Below, piece by piece: positions 14,491-22,652 of a stretch of 28,989 bases of DNA (positions are counted from its first letter, which is position 1; every line of letters starts with the position of its first letter). This stretch comes from JAKCDU01 sp035551615 (GTDB lineage Bacteria; Actinomycetota; Acidimicrobiia; Acidimicrobiales; Palsa-688), in contig DASZNC010000110.1 in NCBI GenBank assembly GCA_035551615.1, positions 1 through 28,989 on the forward strand. Direction: 5' to 3'. The notes beneath the pieces were generated by a model. That model made no database searches, had not been told where the DNA came from, and was given only the letters and a program-made list of their open reading frames with translations. A program made the translations under genes and the position numbers.

Positions 14491-15771
14491 GTGCGTCTCG
14501 CCGCCGTCCGGCGGGCCCAGAAGGTTCGGCCGGCGTCGTGGTGGCGCAGTCCGATACGAGGGCCGTGGCTCACATCGGTGTTCGGCGCCGTCCTGCTGGT
14601 CGGAATCCCAGTCGAGTTCATCACCGGCCTTATCTCCTACGCCGCCTACAACCCGCGTCTGGCCGGCAACAACCCCAACACCCACACCGGAATCCTGCAC
14701 TTCTACCTGTTCACGTGGGTGGGCGGCCCGAGCTGGCTCTACCGTCTGACCCAGGGCATCCACATCACACTAGGCCTGGTCCTGGTCCCCGTCGTACTGG
14801 CCAAGCTGTGGTCGGTCATCCCGAAGCTGTTCGTGATCCCCCCGTTCCGCACCATCGCCCAGCTGCTCGAGCGGGCCAGTCTGATCCTCCTGGTCGGCGG
14901 GATCGTGTTCGAACTGGTCACCGGGATCATGAACATCGACTACGACTACTCCTTCAAGTTCTCCTTCTACGACGGCCATTTCCTGGGCGCCTGGCTATTC
15001 ATCGCCGGCTTCATCACCCATGTGACACTTAAGCTGCCAAAAATGGTCAGGGCGCTGCGCAGCCGCCGCCTACGCACCGAGCTGGCCACCCCCCTCGGCG
15101 AAACCGAACCGGAGACCTATGACGGTCCCGACGGGCTGGTCGCGGAGTCACCCAAAGCACCGTCCATTTCCCGCCGCGGGGTGCTGGCCCTGGTCGGCGG
15201 CGGGTCGGCGGCAGTATTCGTGATGACGGCCGGACAGGCCATCGGCGGAGTGACCCGGCAGGCCGCTCTGCTGGCGCCTCGCGGCCGTTCCTACGGGTCG
15301 GGACCTACCGACTTCCAGGTCAACCGGACGGCGGCGGCAGCTCGGATCACCGCGGCCGAGACCGGCTCGGACTGGCGGCTCACCGTGGTCGGGGCCCGGA
15401 CCATGACGCTGACGCGAGACCAACTCCTGGCCATGCCTCTAGCCACCCACAGCCTGCCCATCGCCTGCGTGGAGGGATGGTCGACCGTACAGGACTGGAC
15501 TGGCGTACGTCTCGGTGCGCTGGCTTCGATGGTCGGCATCGACCGGGCCGGCACGACGCTGATCGAGTCGCTCGAACGCCACGGCGCCTACGGTCGGGTC
15601 GAGCTCGCCGGCGGTCAGGTGCGGGCCCCGCAGGCCCTCCTCGCCCTCCGGGTCAACGGGGTCGACCTGTCTCCCGACCACGGTTATCCGGCCCGGATCA
15701 TCATCCCGGGCGCTCCCGGCGTCCACAACACCAAGTGGGTGCGCCAGATCACCTTCTCCGAGGCCGGCTGA
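14491..15771 (+). CDS. Polytopic membrane molybdoenzyme: b-type cytochrome-like domain, Tat motif and MsrP/sulfite oxidase-like domain
   Basis: The protein has 426 residues. Four hydrophobic helices fill about residues 1-190, with His residues in GILHFYLF, GIHITLG and GFITHVTLK that could bind haem b. A cytosolic linker leads to SRRGVLALVGGGS, a twin-arginine motif directly before a fifth hydrophobic helix. The C-terminal domain resembles the sulfite oxidase/MsrP molybdopterin fold. Cys in PIACVEGWSTVQDW is the expected molybdenum ligand, and GYPARIIIPG is family-typical. Such proteins, of which Streptomyces SCO3746 is an example as I recall, use Sec for the first helices and Tat for the folded cofactor domain. 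The GTG start at 14491 has TTAGGAG six bases upstream. The substrate is unknown; electrons probably pass between the quinone pool and an extracellular substrate. Confidence 0.85.
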   Translation: MRLAAVRRAQKVRPASWWRSPIRGPWLTSVFGAVLLVGIPVEFITGLISYAAYNPRLAGNNPNTHTGILHFYLFTWVGGPSWLYRLTQGIHITLGLVLVPVVLAKLWSVIPKLFVIPPFRTIAQLLERASLILLVGGIVFELVTGIMNIDYDYSFKFSFYDGHFLGAWLFIAGFITHVTLKLPKMVRALRSRRLRTELATPLGETEPETYDGPDGLVAESPKAPSISRRGVLALVGGGSAAVFVMTAGQAIGGVTRQAALLAPRGRSYGSGPTDFQVNRTAAAARITAAETGSDWRLTVVGARTMTLTRDQLLAMPLATHSLPIACVEGWSTVQDWTGVRLGALASMVGIDRAGTTLIESLERHGAYGRVELAGGQVRAPQALLALRVNGVDLSPDHGYPARIIIPGAPGVHNTKWVRQITFSEAG

Positions 15772-16340
15772 TGACGGTCACCGGCCCCGGCAACCAGCGG
15801 GCGGCTAAGGGGAGAGCGGACCCCAGCCGTGGCCCACGGTACGCCACAGATGTGGACGGCGTTCGATCATGGTTCGCTCGGCATTACGGGGCCAGCCCGG
15901 GCCATCTGGTTCTGTTGCTCCTGTGCTTCGCCCTGGCCGGCTATGTGGCCAGCCTGGTCGCCCAGGTGCCGCAGGGTCTGCGCATCGCCGTCTGGTTCGT
16001 CGGGGCGGCCATCGTCCACGACATGATCCTGTGGCCGCTGTACACGCTGGCCGACCGGGTGGCCGTGCGCCTGCACCCTGCGGTCAAGGACCGGCGGGCG
16101 CCGCTCGTGCCCTGGGTCAACCATGTACGGGTTCCGGTGGTGCTGTCCGGAATCCTCCTGGCCATCTCCTTTCCCCTGGTACTGGGCTGGTCGAACCCGG
16201 CCTACCGGACGGCGTCCGGGCTCAGCCCGTCTCCATACACCGACCGATGGTTGGTGATCACCGCCGTACTGGCCGCCCTGTCTCTCCTGGTCTACCTGGG
16301 CCGGCTGGCGTGGGCGTGGTTCGGGGGGGCGCGCCGGTGA
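15771..16340 (+). CDS. Hypothetical membrane protein of the molybdoenzyme operon
   Basis: The protein has 189 residues with about four hydrophobic helices (around GHLVLLLLCFALAGYVASL, FVGAAIVHDMILWPLYTLAD, VPVVLSGILLAISFPLVL and the C-terminal VITAVLAALSLLVYLG). The start at 15771 overlaps the molybdoenzyme stop as TGATG, so it is translationally coupled. It may be an assembly factor or accessory subunit of that enzyme. I recognise no named family. It ends seven bases from the end of the convergent GT2 gene. Confidence 0.75.
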   Translation: MTVTGPGNQRAAKGRADPSRGPRYATDVDGVRSWFARHYGASPGHLVLLLLCFALAGYVASLVAQVPQGLRIAVWFVGAAIVHDMILWPLYTLADRVAVRLHPAVKDRRAPLVPWVNHVRVPVVLSGILLAISFPLVLGWSNPAYRTASGLSPSPYTDRWLVITAVLAALSLLVYLGRLAWAWFGGARR

Positions 16341-16347
16341 GCCCGCT

Positions 16348-16998
16348 TCAGCGCAGGACGCTCCGCATGTCCCTGATGGTGCGGACGGTGCCGCGCACCG
16401 TTCCGGTCACCTTGGAGCGGCCGGCCCGGCGGGCATATCCCACCGGTACCTCGTCGACCCGCCAACCACGAGCGGCTCCTTTGACCACCATCTCCAACGG
16501 CCAGCCGAAGCGCCGGTCCTCCATGCCGAGAGACAACAATGCCTCCCGGCCGACGGCCCGCATCGGGCCCAGGTCACGGACGTCCACTTGGCAGCGGCGC
16601 CGGACCTGGCTGGCCAGCACCCGGTTGGCGACACGTGCGTGCAGAGGCCAGGCGCCGGCCACCGGCACCCGACGGCCCATGACCAGCTCGGCTGTCCCCG
16701 CCTCGACGGGGCCGGTGACGAGGGGCAACTCGGCGCCGTCCAGGCTGCCGTCGCAGTCCATGAAGCAGACGATTTCGCTGGTGGCGGCCTGGAGGCCGGC
16801 CCAGCAGGCCGCGCCGAACCCGCGCTGGGGCTCCGACACGACCAGGGCGCCGAGAGAGGCGGCCAGTTGGCCGGAACCGTCGGTCGAACCGTTGTCTACG
16901 ACGATGGCCCGGTACCCCGGCGGAAGCGACGCCAGCACCGAGGGAAGGGCCTCCCGCTCGTCGAGCGTGGGCAGGATGACGTCGTACGGTGCGGGCAT
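16348..16998 (-). CDS. Family 2 glycosyltransferase
   Basis: The protein has 216 residues. It has the GT-A opening DVILPTLDEREALPSVLASLP with IVVDNGSTDGS and the metal-binding FMDCDGSLDG. A later GARR-type and arginine-rich C-terminus is typical of dolichol-phosphate-mannose synthase-like enzymes, but without the added membrane helices. It probably transfers a sugar from a nucleotide donor to a lipid carrier or glycan; the exact donor is unknown. The ATG at 16998 (MPAPYDVILP) is chosen because upstream residues look unlike the family and would overlap the divergent epimerase gene. Only 42 bases separate the two divergent starts. It is convergent with the molybdoenzyme operon. Confidence 0.88.
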   Translation of the reverse strand: MPAPYDVILPTLDEREALPSVLASLPPGYRAIVVDNGSTDGSGQLAASLGALVVSEPQRGFGAACWAGLQAATSEIVCFMDCDGSLDGAELPLVTGPVEAGTAELVMGRRVPVAGAWPLHARVANRVLASQVRRRCQVDVRDLGPMRAVGREALLSLGMEDRRFGWPLEMVVKGAARGWRVDEVPVGYARRAGRSKVTGTVRGTVRTIRDMRSVLR

Positions 16999-17040
16999 GA
17001 ACAGTGAGCGGGTCGCCCGGGCAGCCGACGGCGACGTGCC

Positions 17041-18078
17041 GTGAGGATACTGCTGACCGGCGGTGGCGGCTTCATCGGTTCCCACCTGGCCGAGCTACTG
17101 ATGGCCCGGGGCGACGAGGTGGTGGTCATCGACCGCGACCCGGCGCACCCGGTAGCCGGCGCCCGCCTCCTCCGGGCCGACCTGAACACACCCGGCGCGG
17201 CCGCGGCGGCGGTGGAAGGAGTCGACGCCGTCTGCCATCTGGCGGCACGCGTCGGGCTGGGCTTGGACTTCGGCGACGCGCCCGCCTACACCACCGACAA
17301 CGATCTGGCCACCGCCGCCCTGCTCGCCGCCCTGGCCGCATCCGGCTTCACCGGCCGGCTGGTGCTGTCCAGCTCGATGGTCGTCTACGGCGAAGGGTCG
17401 TACCGCTGCACCGAGCACGGCACCGTGCGGCCCGGGCCCCGCTCGGTCGCCCAGATGGAGGCCGGCCAGTTCGAGCCGCCTTGCCCCCGGTGCGAACGCG
17501 CCCTCCAGTGGGCCACCGTCGACGAGACCGCCCCGCTCGACCCCCGCTCGGTCTACGCGGCGACCAAGGTCAGCCAGGAGCACCTGGCTTCGGCGTGGGC
17601 CCGCGAGACGGGCGCCAGTGTGGTCGCTCTCCGGTACCACAACGTCTACGGCCGCCGCCTTCCACTCGGCACCCCTTACGCCGGGGTGGCCGCCCTGTTC
17701 CGAGACCGGCTGCGATCCGGGCGGGCGCCGCTCGTGTTCGAAGACGGCGGCCAGATGCGCGACTTCGTGCACGTCTCCGACGTCGCCGCCGCCAACGCCG
17801 CCAGCCTGGACTACGCCATGTCCCGGTCCGGATACGAGGCGTTCAACGTGGCGTCGGGAACGCCCGTCAGCATCCTCGACGTGGCCGGGGCGCTGTGCCA
17901 GGCGTTCGGATCGGCCGCCTCCCCAGCCCAGGTCACCGGCCGCTTCCGGGCAGGCGACGTGCGCCATGTGGTCGCCTCCCCGGCGCGAGCCGCCCGACGG
18001 CTCGGCTTCCAGGCCCGGGTGGCCCTGGCCGACGGCATGGCCGACCTGGCCGGCGAGCCACTTCCCAGCGCAGGGTGA
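17041..18078 (+). CDS. NAD-dependent sugar epimerase/dehydratase with Cys/His insertion
   Basis: This 345-residue short-chain dehydrogenase/reductase of the extended type acts on nucleotide sugars. GGGGFIGSH near the start is the NAD-binding motif; the active-site residues are Ser110-Ser112 and Tyr172-x3-Lys176 (VYAATK). An insertion before the tyrosine carries Cys123-x2-His126 and Cys148-x2-Cys151, a likely structural metal site that is not part of the basic epimerase fold. It starts with GTG at 17041 and its stop overlaps the next gene as GTGA, so it is coupled to the GT-C gene. The epimerised sugar is unknown. Confidence 0.88.
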   Translation: MRILLTGGGGFIGSHLAELLMARGDEVVVIDRDPAHPVAGARLLRADLNTPGAAAAAVEGVDAVCHLAARVGLGLDFGDAPAYTTDNDLATAALLAALAASGFTGRLVLSSSMVVYGEGSYRCTEHGTVRPGPRSVAQMEAGQFEPPCPRCERALQWATVDETAPLDPRSVYAATKVSQEHLASAWARETGASVVALRYHNVYGRRLPLGTPYAGVAALFRDRLRSGRAPLVFEDGGQMRDFVHVSDVAAANAASLDYAMSRSGYEAFNVASGTPVSILDVAGALCQAFGSAASPAQVTGRFRAGDVRHVVASPARAARRLGFQARVALADGMADLAGEPLPSAG

Positions 18079-19520
18079 GCGGCCCCAGCGACCAGGCGGC
18101 GCAGTCGCAGTCCGGGACCTACGGCCCCGCCATCGACCCGCTCCAGGCCGCGGAATCTGCCGCCGGACGCCGGTGGGGAGCCGTCGGAGCGGTCATCGCC
18201 ACCGGGGTAGGTGCGACCGCCCTGTCATGGTTCATCGCCCAACACTCCCTGCTGGGGGCCCGCTGGCACCTGATCGTCCTGGTGGCCACGGTATGGCTGC
18301 CCCTGTGGGCCATCGGGGCGTGGGCGGCCACCCGGATCGAGCCCCGCCGGCTGGCACTCGGGCTCGTGTTGCTGTTCGCTCTTACGACCCGGCTGGCGGC
18401 GGCCACCGGCACGACCCCGTCGATATCCAATGACCTCTACCGTTACGGGTGGGACGCCCACGTCCAACTGGCCGGCATAGATCCGTACCGTTACCCGCCG
18501 GCCGCCGCCCAGCTGCGGGACCTGCGCACGGCCACCCAGTTCCCCAACCCGGCCGGCTGCGCCCATATCGGGGACCGACCCGGCTGCACCACCATGAACC
18601 GGGCTGACGTGCGGACCATCTACCCGCCGGTGGCCGAGGTCTGGTTCGATCTGGTGGCCCTTCTGGCGCCCGGCAATGACGCCCGCCAGTGGCAGATCGC
18701 CGGCGGCCTGGTCGACATGGCGACCATCGGCTTGCTCATGGTCGGGCTGTCACGTAGTGGGCGCGATCTCCGCTCGGCCGCCTGGTACGCGTTGTCGCCG
18801 GTCGCGGTGATCGAGTTCGCCGGCAACGGCCACGTCGACGGCCTCGGCCTGCTGCTGCTCGTCGCCGCCCTGCTGGCCCTGCAGCGGGGCCGGCGGACGC
18901 TGGCCGGTTTCCTCATCGGCCTGGCCGCCATGGTCAAGCTGTACCCGGGGATCGCCGTGGTCGCCGCCTGGCGCCGCGGCGGGTGGCGGATGCTGGTGGC
19001 GGCCGCCGCTACGGCCGTCGTGTCCTACGCCCCCCACGTGCTGGCGGTCGGCACCCGCGTCGTCGGATACCTGCCCGGCTATCTGACCGAGGAGCACTAT
19101 GGGAGTGGCGGACGGTTCCTTCTGGTCGGAATCCTTCCTCTGCCCAGCCACGTTACGACCGTCCTGGCCGTCCTCATTGTCCTCGGCGTGTGCGGGTGGG
19201 TGCTCAGCCACGATCTGGAGCCGGCCGCCGGGCTCGCCCTCCTGATCGGCGCGGCATTGCTCGTCGCCACCCCGGTGCAACCGTGGTACGCGGCGGCGGC
19301 CGGGGGCATCGGCGTCCTGGCCGCGGCGCCCTGGTGGTTCCTGCCGGCCATGGCCGGCGAGGTCTACTACGCAGCGATCATCCTCGACGCCCGCCACCAG
19401 GTCGGGATCGGGCGGCTCGGCTACGGGGCGGCGCTGCTCCTCATCGCCGGTTGCGAAGTGATCCGGCGCCGCCGGCGGCTGGCACCGGGGCACGGCCCCC
19501 TGATCAACCCAACGGGATGA
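18075..19520 (+). CDS. GT-C / GT87-like polyprenol-dependent mannosyltransferase
   Basis: This polytopic membrane protein has about 481 residues and about ten or more hydrophobic helices. The extracytoplasmic first loop carries NDLYRYGWDAHVQLAG and IDPYRYPP, typical of GT-C/GT87 glycosyltransferases that use polyprenol-phosphate sugars. VVAAWRRGGWRMLVA and the conserved VQPWY region occur later. The GTG at 18075 overlaps the epimerase stop as GTGA. It probably transfers mannose or a related sugar outside the membrane, using lipid-linked donors made by the neighbouring GT2 and epimerase; that pathway link is inference. Its 3' end overlaps the convergent propeller gene by 17 bases. Confidence 0.85.
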   Translation: MSGPSDQAAQSQSGTYGPAIDPLQAAESAAGRRWGAVGAVIATGVGATALSWFIAQHSLLGARWHLIVLVATVWLPLWAIGAWAATRIEPRRLALGLVLLFALTTRLAAATGTTPSISNDLYRYGWDAHVQLAGIDPYRYPPAAAQLRDLRTATQFPNPAGCAHIGDRPGCTTMNRADVRTIYPPVAEVWFDLVALLAPGNDARQWQIAGGLVDMATIGLLMVGLSRSGRDLRSAAWYALSPVAVIEFAGNGHVDGLGLLLLVAALLALQRGRRTLAGFLIGLAAMVKLYPGIAVVAAWRRGGWRMLVAAAATAVVSYAPHVLAVGTRVVGYLPGYLTEEHYGSGGRFLLVGILPLPSHVTTVLAVLIVLGVCGWVLSHDLEPAAGLALLIGAALLVATPVQPWYAAAAGGIGVLAAAPWWFLPAMAGEVYYAAIILDARHQVGIGRLGYGAALLLIAGCEVIRRRRRLAPGHGPLINPTG

Positions 19521-20358
19521 ACTCGATCTGGTCGGCGCCGGTGGCGGTCACCACCAGCAGTGACCGGTGCTCATCGACAGCCACCGAGTTGGGCTGACGG
19601 CCGGTCGGCCACACCATGCGCTGATCAACCCGGGCACCGTCGAGCCGCAGCCCGACCACCTGGTTGGACCCGGTCAGGGTGACATACACCCATCCGGCAT
19701 TCAGGTCGGCGGCCAGCCCGTAGGGATGTGAACCGACCGCGATACTCCCGACCTGGTCGAGGTGGTCACCGCGCAGCCGGAAGACCAGCAACGCGCCGCC
19801 GTCGGTGTCGGCCACGTAGAAGTAGCCGTCAGCGCCGGCTACGACATGGGTCGGGCCGGTCCCGCAATCGGCCTGGGCGACCAGGACGCCGGCCGCCGTG
19901 TAGGCGGCGATAACCCGCGCCCGGACCCCGACCACGACGAAGCCGTCGGCGTCGGCGGCCACCCCGCCCGGCTGCAGCGGAGCGGCTACCACTTTGGGTG
20001 CAAACCCGGGCCGGATCAGATCGACCGAGTTGCCGAACTCGTTGCCAACGGCGATCCCGTCGCCGACTGCGGCCGCGTCGTGGGGCTGGTGGCCGACTGC
20101 GACCGTCCTCTCGACGCGAGCGCCAGGAACGGACACCTCGACCAGCTGGTCGGTGGATTCTTCCGGCACCAGGATGGGGCCGTCCGGGCCATCGAGGGCC
20201 AGGTGGCGGGCGTCGCCGGCCAAGGCGACGAAGCGGACCTGGCGCGGGTCGGTGTCGGCCAGCAGGACCAACCCTGGGTGGGCACCCCGGACGGCTACAG
20301 CGATCTGGCCGTCAGCCGTGACCACCACGCCCTCCGGGCCAGGACCGACTGAGTACAT
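19504..20358 (-). CDS. YVTN/NHL-type beta-propeller protein; signal peptide out of frame
   Basis: The intact frame gives 284 residues from an ATG at 20358 (MYSVGPGPEGVVVTADG). The protein is made of short repeats such as GPTHVVAGADGYFYVADTDG, HPYGLAADLNAGWVYVTLTG and QPNSVAVDEHRSLLVVTATG, typical of secreted YncE/NHL propellers. Its function is probably binding or structural. The probable signal peptide and Pro/Ala linker (20359-20525) are in another frame, shifted by one missing base near the GGGG at 20368-20371. Restoring one base gives a continuous lipoprotein-like protein of about 340 residues. It follows the GH43 gene in an operon and overlaps the GT-C gene at its 3' end. Confidence 0.7.
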   Translation of the reverse strand: MYSVGPGPEGVVVTADGQIAVAVRGAHPGLVLLADTDPRQVRFVALAGDARHLALDGPDGPILVPEESTDQLVEVSVPGARVERTVAVGHQPHDAAAVGDGIAVGNEFGNSVDLIRPGFAPKVVAAPLQPGGVAADADGFVVVGVRARVIAAYTAAGVLVAQADCGTGPTHVVAGADGYFYVADTDGGALLVFRLRGDHLDQVGSIAVGSHPYGLAADLNAGWVYVTLTGSNQVVGLRLDGARVDQRMVWPTGRQPNSVAVDEHRSLLVVTATGADQIEFIPLG

Positions 20359-20525
20359 GTGACCGGCGGGGCGGCGCTGACCATGGGGGACACGGCCGGC
20401 TCGGGGGCGGCCGTTAGCGGGTGGGGAGCCCGAAAGCCGCCTGGCGACGAGCACGAGCCGCCGACGATGCCCAGGATCAGGGCGCTCCCGAGAAGCGCCG
20501 ACCGCAGGGCCTGACGAGTGATCAG
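20359..20525 (-). other. Out-of-frame signal peptide of the propeller gene
   Basis: The frame reads ITRQALRSALLGSALILGIV followed by GGSCSSPGG, a positively charged and hydrophobic signal with a Cys in a degenerate lipobox, then a Pro/Ala-rich linker. It has high third-position GC, so it appears to be coding. The first codon would be CTG at 20525, overlapping the GH43 stop as CTGA; the lack of a standard start is another oddity. It joins the propeller frame if one base is restored near 20370. Confidence 0.6.
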
Positions 20526-21643
20526 CGGGCCAGCACGCGGGCGACGTCGAGCACGCGGTTGTAATAGACGTGGCCGGGGTGCCAGGGAGAGGGCATGGCC
20601 ACGAGTGCGGTGAAGGCCACCCACAGGCGGCCCTGCAGATCGGAGAACGTATCGAGGCCGCCGGGCGAGACCATGGACTCGGTGGTGGCGAGGTAGGGGT
20701 GGTCGGTGGTGACAGCGCACGGACCGGTGATGGCCCGGCAGTAGGCCAACCCGGTGGCGTACTGGTTGGAGCTCCAGTTGCCTCCGGAGAAGAACAGCCA
20801 GTAGCCGCCGCTCGGGGCGGCCAACATGGCCGGCGCCTCGACGATGCCCTTCTCCCACGGCTCGGTAACGCCCAGCATCTGGTGGTCTGAGCCGACCAGC
20901 CCGAGCCCGTCACTGCGCAGCTGCTGGGTCCAGATGGTGTCGGGTCGGTGGTCCGAGTTGCCGTCGTTCTTCCAGACCAGGTAGCGGGAGGTCCCGGAGG
21001 TGACCACGCTCGGGTCGATCGACCCGCCCTGGGCAGGCTGGCACTCGAGGGGTAAGGTCGAAGCATCCCGGTAGGGACCGGCAGGCGACGTGGAGGTGGC
21101 TCGCCCGATGCACTCGGTGCCGAGGGCGGCGTCCTCGGTGCTGTAGTACATGATCCAGTTGGAGCCCAGGTGCTGGGCAGCGGGCGCCCAAGTCATGCTG
21201 TAGTTGGGCGTGGCCCAGGCCGGCAGGTCTGGCAGCGAGTCGGGAGCCTCCGTCCAGTGGACCAGGTCCGTGGAGATCGCAGTAGGCACATTGGACTGCC
21301 AGTCGGGGGTGCCGAACAGGACGTACCAGCCGTGTTTCTCGGCCTGGCTCACCTGGGCCGGTCCCCAGGGAGCCGACACATAGGCGTCAGGGCCGCGCAC
21401 CTGGAACGGCACGTCGGTCGGCGGAGCCAGGCCCGGCGGGACGGCGATGATGAACGGATCGCCGACGTCGTTCGGATCCACGTCCTGGGCCGGCCCCAGC
21501 TGGGGGGCCGCCGGCCGGCTGATCGACCCGTCGCTCCCCGACGCTCCGGCGCGCAACGGACCGACGGTCAACAGAGCGATGGCGCTAACCGCCAACGTCG
21601 CTGTCACAGCCGTAGTGCGCAGCGGGAGCCCCATCCCGCCCAT
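20522..21643 (-). CDS. Secreted glycoside hydrolase family 43-like protein
   Basis: The protein has 373 residues with an N-terminal signal peptide (TTAVTATLAVSAIALLTVG, ending near Ala32). The five-bladed GH43-type catalytic triad can be placed: Asp62 in GDPFIIA (base), Asp210 in SIDPSVV (pKa modulator) and Glu269 in GIVEAPAML (acid). MTWAPAA, TRYLVWKND-like and FFSGGNW segments are also family-typical. Arabinan, xylan or envelope arabinosides are possible substrates, but specificity cannot be read. Start 21643 (MGGMGLPLR) is the first Met of a plausible signal peptide; 21634 is an alternative. It is followed directly by the propeller gene, and its promoter lies in the 232-base gap shared with the divergent lipoprotein. 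Confidence 0.78.
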   Translation of the reverse strand: MGGMGLPLRTTAVTATLAVSAIALLTVGPLRAGASGSDGSISRPAAPQLGPAQDVDPNDVGDPFIIAVPPGLAPPTDVPFQVRGPDAYVSAPWGPAQVSQAEKHGWYVLFGTPDWQSNVPTAISTDLVHWTEAPDSLPDLPAWATPNYSMTWAPAAQHLGSNWIMYYSTEDAALGTECIGRATSTSPAGPYRDASTLPLECQPAQGGSIDPSVVTSGTSRYLVWKNDGNSDHRPDTIWTQQLRSDGLGLVGSDHQMLGVTEPWEKGIVEAPAMLAAPSGGYWLFFSGGNWSSNQYATGLAYCRAITGPCAVTTDHPYLATTESMVSPGGLDTFSDLQGRLWVAFTALVAMPSPWHPGHVYYNRVLDVARVLAR

Positions 21644-21702
21644 CTTGACCGTCTGGGAGGGCCTAACGGGCGCGGTCCGTCCGCCCCGCCGATCCAACGC
21701 GA

Positions 21703-21730
21703 CCATCCGATGACCGGCTCGGTTCCGAAA
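21703..21730 (+). promoter_or_regulatory. Putative SigK-type ECF promoter for the small lipoprotein
   Basis: CCATCC (21703-21708) and CCGAAA (21725-21730) are 16 bases apart and both are preceded or followed by the same bases as at 11837-11864 (GGTT before CCGAA). The first element matches the SigK consensus exactly. The lipoprotein start lies about 145 bases downstream, which is far, so a long leader would be needed. Confidence 0.45.
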
Positions 21731-21875
21731 GGACAGAAAGAAGCGAAGCCGCACCCGATCCCCTGCGGCGGCACCTTCGATTACCGCGCGGGCCACCACG
21801 TGTCCACCACGGTCGTCCACGCGAGAGAGGAGTGAACCCCAGATGCTGCGCACGGACGAACCCGAAAAGGTGCCG

Positions 21876-22511
21876 ATGGGTATGACACGAATCCGAGTCG
21901 GTCTCGGATTGGCATCGATCGCTCTGGTTGGCGCCGCTTGCAGCGGCGGCGGCCACGCAGCCGGCAGCGCTTCGACCGTGGTCCCCAACTCCGGCACGCT
22001 GCCGCACGGAACCGTTGCCGTGCCCCCCACCAGCGTCGCGTCGCCTACCAGGTCGGACACGACTCCAACCAGTCCCGCGACCTCCGATACCGGCAGCGGT
22101 CCGTCTCCCTCCACTGTCGTGGATGTCGCCGGTACAGGTAGCTACGTCCTCGCTCTACATCGAATAGCCGGTTCCGGCCCGTGCGGCGCCCCCGGCGTCG
22201 GCGGCTCCTACTTCGGTTTCTCGGTGTCGGTCACCAACCCCGGCTCGGCATCGGAGCAGCTCGCCCGGGTGGCCGTTGAGGTGAACGATTCCGGCGCGAC
22301 GTCGTCGGCCAATCGGGAGGTTGCCGCCATCCGCTACTCCGGGCTGTGCCTCGATTTCACCGAGCCGGGGGGCCGCTTGGCCGCCGGGCAGACCATCACC
22401 TACACGGGAACGGCCAGCGGAGTGATGCCGGCCAGCGTACTGACCGCCAAGGTCATATCCACGCCCGACAACGACACGCTCGGATCGATCAGCTTGACGG
22501 TCGGTAGTTAA
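21876..22511 (+). CDS. Small secreted lipoprotein, unknown function
   Basis: The protein has 211 residues. The signal peptide (MTRIRVGLGLASIALVGAAC) ends in a lipobox with a Cys at about residue 22. A long Ser/Thr/Pro-rich linker follows, then a domain with FGFSVSVTNPGSASE, resembling a CARDB or immunoglobulin-like beta-sandwich fold. Start 21876 is chosen because AAAAGG lies just before it and the upstream residues MLRTDEPEKVP do not look like a signal. It is divergent from GH43 and convergent with the anti-sigma gene. No enzymatic motif is visible. A SigK-like promoter motif upstream suggests co-regulation with the HtaA-like lipoprotein. Confidence 0.72.
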   Translation: MGMTRIRVGLGLASIALVGAACSGGGHAAGSASTVVPNSGTLPHGTVAVPPTSVASPTRSDTTPTSPATSDTGSGPSPSTVVDVAGTGSYVLALHRIAGSGPCGAPGVGGSYFGFSVSVTNPGSASEQLARVAVEVNDSGATSSANREVAAIRYSGLCLDFTEPGGRLAAGQTITYTGTASGVMPASVLTAKVISTPDNDTLGSISLTVGS

Positions 22512-22559
22512 CCCCCGTCCGCCGGCGACGGCCGCCGACATAACGACGGCTGGCGGGGG
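22512..22559. terminator. Probable bidirectional terminator
   Basis: CCCCCG at the left and CGGGGG at the right form a stem, extended inward by GCCG/CGGC pairs with a few mismatches, around a 16-base loop. It lies exactly between the convergent lipoprotein and anti-sigma genes. There is no T run. Confidence 0.5.
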
Positions 22560-22652
22560 CATGACGCCAAACGGTTGCGCCCGCGTACCACGTTGAGGGG
22601 CGACGGATGGTCAGCTCCTGCCATGGATAGGGGCGCCGCCTGGGAGATGCGC

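Noticed and set aside
17004..18074. Long upstream extension of the GT-C open frame.
   Set aside because: It is an Arg/Pro/Gly-rich shadow of the epimerase gene; the GTGA overlap gives the start at 18075.
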